Source: Spirochaetia bacterium (lineage in GTDB: Bacteria; Spirochaetota; Spirochaetia; Treponematales; Breznakiellaceae). From it: a stretch of DNA of 5,371 bases. Below, piece after piece: positions 1-4,527 of this stretch (position 1 is the first letter of the stretch; every line of letters starts with the position of its first letter). The notes beneath the pieces are model-generated. The model searched no databases. It was not told where the DNA came from and saw nothing but the letters and a program-made list of their open reading frames with translations. A program made the translations under genes and the position numbers. The DNA lies in the NCBI GenBank assembly GCA_026002595.1, contig BOBW01000103.1, forward strand, positions 1 to 5,371, read 5' to 3'.

Positions 1-1654
1 GTTTCATATTTTTTGGTTTCCTGTCAGCCAGTAATTCAGGATAGCTTTTTCGGTTGTCTTCAAGTACCTTCGGCTCCGGCACCTTTATTGGAACAGACAA
101 TTCCCCTGATAAATAGGTAGCAAATTCCCGGATAGCGCAGAATTGGTATACCCCTTTTCTTTGGCCCTTATCATTTGCGCGATGATCTGTTATGTGTGGA
201 TGAAACTTTTTCATTTCCCGGAAGAAACGATCTGAACTTAGCGGTTGAAATGCTTTGCTAAATTCAGAATACTCTTTATATATTTTATAAAGGTCCAATT
301 TACCTATCCGCGATCCCCAAGGTGAGAAAACCTCCGGTTCATTTAAGGGTTTGTCCGCAGCATCTGTATAATCCACATATTTCTCTTTATTGCGTATGGT
401 TATCCAATCGCTTACATTACCTTCAATAGCGTGTTTCCAGAACTGATGAAAACTTGATAAAGAAATCAAGCGCTGTTCCTCTTTTGCCATGGTTTCAATA
501 CACTTATGAGGGTTAAAATTCGTTACATCACGGTGCAGCATATAATGGAGGAATTGCCATTTCCCGGTTTCAATGGTATCCGCCAACCGATTAAAATAGG
601 CAGTATCCGGCACTTTATCAACGGGGGTTAAAACCGTATATCTCCGATCAGATTGTTCAATCTTTATGATCCAGTCCTCATTGGTCACAAACATTATAGC
701 GCAGTAGGTAGGTGTCGTTGATTCAATATCTATCCCTTTTTTCTCTATGGTTGTTTCCGTATTGGTGATAAGGGCCTTTAAAAATCCTATACCCTTTTTT
801 TGATGGGTATACCCCCCTTCATTGAAAACTACCCATTGGGTATGAGCAAGGTGGGCATTAAACCGCCGTTCGGTATCGTCAACAGCCGTATTATGGCACT
901 GCCTTTTACCATAGATTCCGGCAAGCAGATTATTGACTATAATATCTTTTCCAAGCCCCGGCTTGCTGGTTAATCCAATAGCCGTGCCGGGTTTTTCCGC
1001 CGGGTGCTGAATCTTCCATGCAAACCAGTTAAGCAGGTATTCGTATTGAACATCATCCCCATTACACCATATATTGCGAAAATGGTCTAATATAGGTTGT
1101 ATATCCACACCGCTATCTACAGCATTTTCCCGGACATCACTATAGGTATTGTATATCCTTTCAACAGGATTGGCGCCGGGTTTCAGGTCAGGACGATATT
1201 CTATGCTCCGATATACAGGATTTAAATCTGAATCATCACAAAGATTAAGCCAGTAAAAAGCGGCGGAAACAGAGTCATCATCGGCGGGGTCTAATTTCGG
1301 TTTGTGGTGCATATCAAGAAAATCTTTTCTGTCTATAAAATAGGTTTTCCCATCGGGCCTGACCTCTAACACCTTAAACTTTTCCTTGTCTATAATTCTA
1401 TAAAAACCCATATTGGCAAAGGTAGCAGTCGGTTCGCCGCTTTCCTCAATGGCTTTTATTTTTTCATTACGGTATTGAGTAACCAAACCATATAATTCAG
1501 AAAGTGCATCGGCCTTGGGCGTAATACCACGAAGCCGATTGATTCTATCAAATTCTTCTTTAAAGTCCCGTGGTTTTTTGGCCTTGAATACGCTCAAATC
1601 GTACTCATGATCGCCAACCTTGACAATCTTTTCTATAGTGGTAGTGTTTTCCAT
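1..1654 (-). CDS. Primase-associated replicative helicase (DUF5906 / D5-like AAA+ ATPase), C-terminus cut by window edge
   Basis: The minus strand is open for 551 codons from ATG at 1654 to the left edge, so the C-terminus is missing. The translation shows a superfamily-3/AAA+ helicase core. Walker A is at residues 229-237 (TSKPGLGKD), Walker B at 274-279 (WVVFNE), a sensor-1-like Asn at 325 (FVTNED) and an arginine-finger-like DRR at 336-338. Residues about 445-505 resemble the winged-helix tail of D5-type primase-helicases (Tyr/Phe-rich helix, then FFREMKKF and a GVYQF strand). In this family such proteins unwind DNA during phage or plasmid replication. No primase domain is seen in the first 200 residues, so priming would need another protein or the missing part. 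The Walker A Ser/Thr position is Asp, which I recall as common in this group. The start is supported by AAGGAT six bases upstream and a consensus promoter. It is divergent from the gene at 1908. Confidence 0.85.
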   Translation of the reverse strand, partial: MENTTTIEKIVKVGDHEYDLSVFKAKKPRDFKEEFDRINRLRGITPKADALSELYGLVTQYRNEKIKAIEESGEPTATFANMGFYRIIDKEKFKVLEVRPDGKTYFIDRKDFLDMHHKPKLDPADDDSVSAAFYWLNLCDDSDLNPVYRSIEYRPDLKPGANPVERIYNTYSDVRENAVDSGVDIQPILDHFRNIWCNGDDVQYEYLLNWFAWKIQHPAEKPGTAIGLTSKPGLGKDIIVNNLLAGIYGKRQCHNTAVDDTERRFNAHLAHTQWVVFNEGGYTHQKKGIGFLKALITNTETTIEKKGIDIESTTPTYCAIMFVTNEDWIIKIEQSDRRYTVLTPVDKVPDTAYFNRLADTIETGKWQFLHYMLHRDVTNFNPHKCIETMAKEEQRLISLSSFHQFWKHAIEGNVSDWITIRNKEKYVDYTDAADKPLNEPEVFSPWGSRIGKLDLYKIYKEYSEFSKAFQPLSSDRFFREMKKFHPHITDHRANDKGQRKGVYQFCAIREFATYLSGELSVPIKVPEPKVLEDNRKSYPELLADRKPKNMK

Positions 1655-1660
1655 ATAATA

Positions 1661-1666
1661 ATCCTT
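1661..1666 (-). promoter_or_regulatory. Ribosome binding site of the helicase gene
   Basis: Read on the minus strand the bases are AAGGAT, ending six bases before the ATG at 1654. This spacing is near ideal and fixes the start codon of the helicase. Confidence 0.75.
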
Positions 1667-1672
1667 ATTAAG

Positions 1673-1701
1673 AATATATCCCCGGTAAATGGTAATGTCA
1701 A
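1673..1701 (-). promoter_or_regulatory. Sigma70-type promoter of the helicase gene
   Basis: On the minus strand a perfect -35 box TTGACA (1701 to 1696) is followed after exactly 17 bases by TATATT (1678 to 1673), a five-of-six match to the -10 consensus. The expected transcription start is near 1666, so the transcript would begin at or just before the Shine-Dalgarno site and have a leader of only about a dozen bases. This is the clearest promoter in the window. Confidence 0.75.
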
Positions 1702-1894
1702 GGAATATTTTTTTTATAGGTCAAAGGAAAACAATTGATAGCAAAAGAACGCAAATTTTTTTTTAGTTGTCAAGCAAACTGGACACATAGGCCGGATGGC
1801 ATTCCTAATCTGTTTGAAAAGCAATAGAGGTAAGATAAAGTCAAAATATATCAAAACCCCAAAGATAAAACAGGGGCATGATAAATTTGTAATT

Positions 1895-1900
1895 AGGGAG
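1895..1900 (+). promoter_or_regulatory. Ribosome binding site of the gene at 1908
   Basis: AGGGAG lies seven bases before the ATG at 1908 and supports that start. Confidence 0.7.
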
Positions 1901-1907
1901 TATAGAA

Positions 1908-2573
1908 ATGGGTAATGAAGAAAACACGGGATTGGCGGAACGGAAGGACGGGGACAAACAGGATTTGATGTTCAAGGCGTATTATTCAGAGGATACGCTT
2001 GATCCCATACCAATGAATCAGTTGGTAAAGCGGATTCGTAAGTCCTTTTCGGCAATGGATAAGACATCGGCGGCGGTCATGCTTGACCTCTTTTTCCTGC
2101 ACCAGAATTGGGCTTCGTTTTACAAGCGGGAAGATTCTTTCAGCCGGTATGTGAAGGAAGAATTGAAAATCAGCCGCACCTATGCCTACTCTATCCTCAA
2201 CAGCGTCAAATGCCTTGTGGATTATTACGGGCAAAAGGGCAAGGATGCTCCGCAGGTGGACGGTTTTATCGCCGATATCACCAACAGCATAGACAACCTT
2301 GGAATCCGCAAACTGTACGAAATCAGCACCATCCGGGATGAAAAGCAAAAGTTTCTGCTGCTGGAAAAAGCCATTGAGGGGGTGGCTATCCCGGATGAGG
2401 AATTGGCGGTAAAAAAGCAAAAAGCGGAAAAAATCAAGATTTCCGATTTGGCCGTTGAAAACAACCAACTCATGTTTGAGAACAAACCCATCCTTGTTTT
2501 TCCCGAAGAACTTGACGAGAAAATCAGGGATTACATTGTTAAATCCGTTTCACGGTTTTTGCAGAAAAAGTAA
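1908..2573 (+). CDS. Helix-turn-helix protein of unknown function, probable plasmid regulator or partition-like protein
   Basis: A 221-residue cytoplasmic protein with no signal peptide or membrane segment. The N-terminal 30 residues are charged and probably disordered. Residues about 40-108 are helical and contain a likely helix-turn-helix (78-104, FSRYVKEELKISRTYAYSIL). This pattern, a short helix, then 'lgiSrtyAYsil', is typical of DNA-binding proteins of plasmids and phages, including ParB-like and DUF3102-like families. Residues 131-140 (LGIRKLYEIS) fit the helix that follows in such proteins. The C-terminal 60 residues are Lys/Glu-rich with a possible short coiled coil and a terminal helix. 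The start is supported by AGGGAG. The gene is divergent from the helicase, similar to it in base composition, and ends eight bases before a strong terminator, so it is probably monocistronic. The family assignment is by pattern only. The DNA-binding role is inferred and the partner or target is unknown. Confidence 0.7.
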   Translation: MGNEENTGLAERKDGDKQDLMFKAYYSEDTLDPIPMNQLVKRIRKSFSAMDKTSAAVMLDLFFLHQNWASFYKREDSFSRYVKEELKISRTYAYSILNSVKCLVDYYGQKGKDAPQVDGFIADITNSIDNLGIRKLYEISTIRDEKQKFLLLEKAIEGVAIPDEELAVKKQKAEKIKISDLAVENNQLMFENKPILVFPEELDEKIRDYIVKSVSRFLQKK

Positions 2574-2580
2574 AAATACC

Positions 2581-2612
2581 TACCCCCTTCATTACCATTT
2601 TTGAAGGGGGTA
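2581..2612 (+). terminator. Hairpin terminator after the helix-turn-helix gene
   Basis: A perfect 11-bp stem (TACCCCCTTCA at 2581-2591 paired with TGAAGGGGGTA at 2602-2612) encloses a 10-base loop. The plus-strand side is followed by a T/A-rich tract (TATTATT) rather than a pure T run. In the minus direction the stem is followed within a few bases by a run of five T, so it may work both ways. It also marks the switch to much more AT-rich DNA on the right. Confidence 0.75.
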
Positions 2613-2660
2613 TATTATTCAGAAACACTATTATTATCTAATCCCTAGCAAGATAAATTC

Positions 2661-3101
2661 ATGGTCGAGAAAATATACTTATTGATAAATACAAAAAATA
2701 TGTCATATATGACATGGGAACTTTACAAAGATTTAAGCCGTGATCTTAGAAATAAATACAATGGTATTATAAAATCAGAATTTATAATTTCCAATTATAT
2801 TAAAACAATATTGAAAGAAATGTTTAGACAATATTCCAATGGTGATAAATGTAAAGATGTTGATTGTCTAATTATAAAACTAACGGTGAATGCCAATAAA
2901 AGCATAAGATATAAAATGTTGGATTGGTTAAATGATATAGATAAATTTATTAATAACTATTATAATGGAAATGCTTGTGCGTATTATCTGGTTAAGAATA
3001 AATCAAAATTAAGATTTCATAAAATTGTGCCAGATGGAAATGTATTTAACAATAATGAAAAAATGTCATGTCGTTTATCAATAAATATGCAGATTTTGTA
3101 A
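2661..3101 (+). CDS. Unrecognised Lys/Asn/Ile-rich protein, probably frameshifted near its 3' end
   Basis: The ORF gives 146 residues with no family I recognise. It is predicted cytoplasmic, rich in Lys, Asn, Ile and Tyr, and has no clear motif. Codons are strongly AT-biased, unlike the genes to the left, which suggests separate origin. The start is uncertain: ATG 2661 has only a poor AAG-type ribosome site, and Met14 (2700) or Met17 (2709) are alternatives lying inside a 16-bp palindrome. The last eleven residues in this frame (from Met135) do not look natural. After the A6 run at 3058-3063 the -1 frame is open to a TAA at 3173-3175 and encodes a more protein-like tail (NKYADFVNEEL, MKYPGKYAQLLLLE). 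Restoring one base in the run would give a protein of about 171 residues. It may be a pseudogene, a sequencing error, or slippage-dependent expression. Confidence 0.5.
   Translation: MVEKIYLLINTKNMSYMTWELYKDLSRDLRNKYNGIIKSEFIISNYIKTILKEMFRQYSNGDKCKDVDCLIIKLTVNANKSIRYKMLDWLNDIDKFINNYYNGNACAYYLVKNKSKLRFHKIVPDGNVFNNNEKMSCRLSINMQIL
2700..2715. repeat. 16-bp perfect palindrome inside the start region of the ORF at 2661
   Basis: The bases ATGTCATATATGACAT form an uninterrupted palindrome. It overlaps two possible start codons (2700 and 2709). A dimeric repressor or a recombinase could bind such a site, but chance in AT-rich coding DNA is possible. Confidence 0.4.
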
Positions 3102-3175
3102 ATGAAGAATTATATATCGGTAATGCCGAAATGAAATATCCAGGTAAATATGCACAACTGCTTTTACTGGAATAA
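3068..3175 (+). pseudogene. Displaced 3' part of the ORF at 2661 (-1 frame)
   Basis: This 35-codon stretch (MSFINKYADFV to QLLLLE) lies in the -1 frame relative to the preceding ORF and has natural-looking amino acid composition with acidic, aromatic and Leu residues. It has no ribosome site of its own, so it is best read as the detached C-terminus of the preceding gene after a one-base loss at the A6 run. An independent small gene is the less likely reading. Confidence 0.4.
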
Positions 3176-3220
3176 TCCTAAACAGTTTGAAAAATAAGTA
3201 TTACATAATAGTATAAGAAC

Positions 3221-3838
3221 ATGGAACAATTAATGAACATAAGTGAAAACTTTGGACTATCGGCCATATCCAATGCTAATGACATTGAAGTAAAATTAAA
3301 CCAATATTTTCAGGGATATAGCATAAAAACTATACTTGCATACCAACTGGATTTGAAGAAATGGGAAGGCCTTACCCATAAGACACTACAGGAAAGCAAA
3401 GAATATGATATACTTGAATATATCAAAATGTTAGAAAGTAAGGGATATAAAAACAGCACCATAAACCGTTCTATATCATCCCTATCCAAACTTTTTTCTA
3501 CTTACATGGTTTTGGGAATTGTAGATTATAACCCCATACAACGGTTATCTGAAAGTACCCGGATTTATAAGAGCATAGACCCACAGGCAAAATGCCTTAT
3601 AACCAAAACGGATATAGAAATGGTGATAAAGAAGGGGACACCAAGAATAGCGTCAATAATAAAGTTTCTAGCCAATACCGGATTGAGAATTTCAGAATTG
3701 GTGAACATTACTCATGATGATATAGAACCGTACAACAATGAATATATGAGGATAAAAATCAATGGTAAGGGCAATAAATTACGGTTTGTTTATGTTCCAT
3801 TATCATTATATTTAGAGATTAAAACAGGTTTGTGGTGA
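3221..3838 (+). CDS. Tyrosine recombinase (XerC/D-like integrase), N-terminal part of a frameshifted gene
   Basis: This 205-residue ORF carries the core-binding SAM-like domain (about residues 22-108, with the TILAYQLDLKKW and STINRSISSLSKLF helices) and the first half of the catalytic domain. The first catalytic arginine is R156 in ANTGLRISEL, and the beta-hairpin lysine lies in GKGNKLR (181-188). The reading frame stops at TGA 3836-3838, after GLW, before the HxxR, H and Tyr motifs. Those continue in the -1 frame in the next entry. Together the halves make about 295 residues, normal for XerC/D-type enzymes, which cut and rejoin DNA to resolve plasmid dimers or integrate elements. ATG 3221 has only a weak AAG ribosome site; ATG 3233 is an alternative. 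As written, this half alone cannot be catalytic. It lies just upstream of the origin, which suggests a role in multimer resolution (inferred). Confidence 0.85.
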   Translation: MEQLMNISENFGLSAISNANDIEVKLNQYFQGYSIKTILAYQLDLKKWEGLTHKTLQESKEYDILEYIKMLESKGYKNSTINRSISSLSKLFSTYMVLGIVDYNPIQRLSESTRIYKSIDPQAKCLITKTDIEMVIKKGTPRIASIIKFLANTGLRISELVNITHDDIEPYNNEYMRIKINGKGNKLRFVYVPLSLYLEIKTGLW

Positions 3839-4107
3839 AATCTACTTATCTCTTTCATACTGGTGGCGGCAAACAATTATCACGTTTCAACTTACACAAA
3901 AGGATTAAGAATGTATTTGAGCGATACGCCAATAGAAAAAATGTCAGGTGTCATGATTTACGGCATTTCTTTGCTACAGAAAAAATAGTGAATGAAAAGA
4001 AGGATTATAAGGCCATATCAAAATATTTAGGGCACAGTTCAGTCAGTACCACATTATCCATTTATACCCATAGTTCACTTAAACCAGAGGAAGCCCAAAT
4101 ATTGTGA
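3832..4107 (+). CDS. Tyrosine recombinase, C-terminal catalytic part of the same frameshifted gene
   Basis: These 91 residues continue the integrase in the -1 frame. They contain CHDLRHFFAT (catalytic H41 and R44), KYLGHSS (H68) and the nucleophile in SIYTH (Y78), all in the expected order and spacing. The frame is open upstream only to 3823, and the listed GTG start has no convincing ribosome site, so this is not an independent gene. Adding one base at the AAAA run of 3821-3824 joins the halves smoothly (LEIK, then NRFVVKSTYLFHT). The stop TGA at 4105-4107 abuts the first iteron of the origin with no gap. All active-site residues survive, so the break is recent, a sequencing error, or bypassed by frameshifting. 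Confidence 0.85.
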   Translation: MVKSTYLFHTGGGKQLSRFNLHKRIKNVFERYANRKNVRCHDLRHFFATEKIVNEKKDYKAISKYLGHSSVSTTLSIYTHSSLKPEEAQIL

Positions 4108-4216
4108 TATGCGAAAACTTAATGCCTAGATATACATAAACTTAATGCCACATATACACAAACTTCACGCCATGTATACATAAACTTTACGCCTAGATAT
4201 ACGAAAACTTCACGCA
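4108..4216 (+). repeat. Five tandem iterons of a replication origin
   Basis: Five direct repeats with a 19-base core, consensus TATACRWAAACTTMAYGCC, start at 4108, 4131, 4153, 4175 and 4198. The CTT triplets are 23, 22, 22 and 23 bases apart, so every copy sits on nearly the same face of the helix at about two turns. Copy 1 has TATGC for TATAC and copy 5 ends in GCA. Copies 1-2 share AATGCC and copies 3-5 share ACGC. Such arrays are the binding sites for Rep initiators of iteron plasmids and set copy number by titration and handcuffing (family knowledge). Copy 3 with its preceding base contains ATATACACA, one mismatch from a DnaA box. Confidence 0.9.
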
Positions 4217-4274
4217 AGTAATAATATAATAAATATATAATAAAGTAAGTAATAAGGAATTTACTTACTTTTTT
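4217..4274 (+). other. AT-rich segment of the origin, probable DNA unwinding element
   Basis: Directly after the last iteron comes a stretch made almost only of A and T (repeated AATAATATAATAAATATATAATAAAG), as expected for the melting region beside an iteron array. Its right half is the hairpin described separately. Assignment rests on position and composition. Confidence 0.6.
4242..4274 (+). terminator. Hairpin with T tract downstream of recombinase and iterons
   Basis: AAAGTAAGTAA (4242-4252) pairs perfectly with TTACTTACTTT (4261-4271) around an 8-base loop, and the second arm runs into TTTTTT (4269-4274). This resembles a Rho-independent terminator for transcripts coming from the recombinase, though the stem is AT-rich and weak. 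It could instead be a cruciform-prone part of the unwinding element. Confidence 0.5.
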
Positions 4275-4362
4275 AGGCATTGAATATTAAATGTATGTGC
4301 AGTTAAATTCGTTGTGTATTTTATATCTGTAGGTACATTTCTTTTGAACATTAAAATCTGAT

Positions 4363-4447
4363 AAAAAGGCCCCCGGCGAAGTCAATAGATAAATTTCGCC
4401 TGCATAGAATATTTTAAGAAAAATTCATTTTTCATGTTTTTCCCTAC
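4363..4447 (-). ncRNA. Possible antisense RNA to the rep leader (speculative)
   Basis: A perfect TATAAT box occurs on the minus strand at 4459 to 4454, with no good -35 box (CAGAAA at 17 bases). A transcript started near 4447 would cross the GGCGAA/TTCGCC hairpin and reach a T5 tract at 4367 to 4363, giving roughly 85 bases. Size and position fit plasmid copy-control antisense RNAs, but the promoter is only half convincing and the T tract is seven bases from the stem. Confidence 0.2.
4375..4400. repeat. Leader hairpin GGCGAA...TTCGCC
   Basis: Six perfect base pairs enclose the 14-base loop GTCAATAGATAAAT. On the minus strand the hairpin is followed by GGGGGCC and then five T, so it could end a short antisense transcript. 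The GGCG of its left arm is also complementary to CGCC at 4509-4512 beside the rep ribosome site. Confidence 0.4.
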
Positions 4448-4454
4448 AAGATAA
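4434..4454 (+). CDS. Possible six-residue leader peptide (MFFPTR)
   Basis: ATG at 4434 opens a six-codon ORF ending at TAA 4452-4454, three bases before the first pair of the start-site hairpin. A ribosome ending here could disturb that hairpin, as leader peptides do in IncB and IncI1-type rep leaders. There is only a distant, weak purine stretch upstream for ribosome binding, so it may be chance. Confidence 0.2.
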   Translation: MFFPTR

Positions 4455-4456
4455 TT

Positions 4457-4527
4457 ATATAAATCCTTGCGGCGTGTTTCTGTCGAGCTCGACCGTTAGG
4501 ACAGGAACCGCCAAAGGAGATTTATAT
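4457..4527 (+). promoter_or_regulatory. Long hairpin covering the ribosome site and start codon of rep
   Basis: Two 28-base arms (4457-4484 and 4500-4527) form about 25 pairs. There are nine outer pairs (ATATAAATC with GATTTATAT), a bulged A, three pairs including a G-U, a 2x2 internal loop, GGCG with CGCC, a bulged T, then nine pairs (GTTTCTGTC with GACAGGAAC) and a 15-base loop. The right arm contains the Shine-Dalgarno AAAGGAG (4513-4519) and the A and T of the ATG at 4526. In RNA this would hide the start site from ribosomes, so Rep synthesis should depend on opening it. A 12-bp palindrome (GTCGAGCTCGAC, 4482-4493) spans the inner stem end and loop. A DNA-level role as an operator is also possible. 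Confidence 0.75.
4513..4519 (+). promoter_or_regulatory. Ribosome binding site of rep, inside a hairpin arm
   Basis: AAAGGAG ends six bases before ATG 4526, a strong site that decides the start. It is paired within the 4457-4527 stem. Confidence 0.8.

Larger units (their letters stand above)
1655..1907. other. Divergent intergenic region between helicase and helix-turn-helix gene
   Basis: These 253 bases are AT-rich compared with both flanking genes and contain two long T runs (1708-1715 and 1756-1764). The helicase promoter occupies the left end. For the plus-strand gene no strong promoter is evident. TTGAAA at 1814-1819 followed after 16 bases by TAAAGT (1836-1841) is the best candidate, but it is weak. 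A short inverted repeat, CCCC at 1857-1860 and GGGG at 1873-1876 around a 12-base A-rich loop, lies between that candidate and the gene and could be an operator or a weak hairpin. The motif GTCAA occurs four times here, without regular spacing. Confidence 0.5.
4275..4525 (+). promoter_or_regulatory. Leader region of the rep gene
   Basis: About 250 non-coding bases separate the origin from the start of the initiator gene. No strong promoter is visible. TTGTGT (4312-4317) with TACATT (4334-4339) at 16-base spacing and the TAAAAT at 4352-4357 are weak candidates. A hairpin GGCGAA/TTCGCC (4375-4380 with 4395-4400, 14-base loop) occurs in the middle, and a six-codon ORF (4434-4454, MFFPTR) ends three bases before the large start-site hairpin. 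The order hairpin, short ORF, then hairpin over the start site recalls antisense-regulated rep leaders, but function is inferred. Confidence 0.45.

Noticed and set aside
1102..1112. DnaA-box-like ATATCCACA on the plus strand
   Set aside because: It is a single imperfect match inside the helicase coding sequence, far from the iterons.
2108..2341. 77-codon plus-strand ORF in another frame
   Set aside because: Overlaps the 1908 gene in another frame, rich in Gln/Arg/Pro/His, with no ribosome site.
1986..2468. 160-codon minus-strand ORF
   Set aside because: It lies wholly inside the well-supported gene at 1908-2573, has no ribosome site and its product has no recognisable domain; it is a shadow frame.
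2225..2491. 88-codon minus-strand ORF
   Set aside because: Antisense shadow of the same gene, with Ser/Phe-rich composition typical of reverse frames.
3187..3217. TTGAAA and TATAAG as a promoter for the recombinase
   Set aside because: The 19-base spacing is poor and the start of transcription would fall after the ATG at 3221.
4108..4216. Repeat array considered as a CRISPR array
   Set aside because: The repeats are 19-base cores separated by only 3-4 bases, so there are no spacers; this is an iteron array.
4291..4332. 13-codon ORF (MYVQLNSLCILYL) in the rep leader
   Set aside because: No ribosome site and no link to the downstream hairpin; expected by chance in AT-rich DNA.
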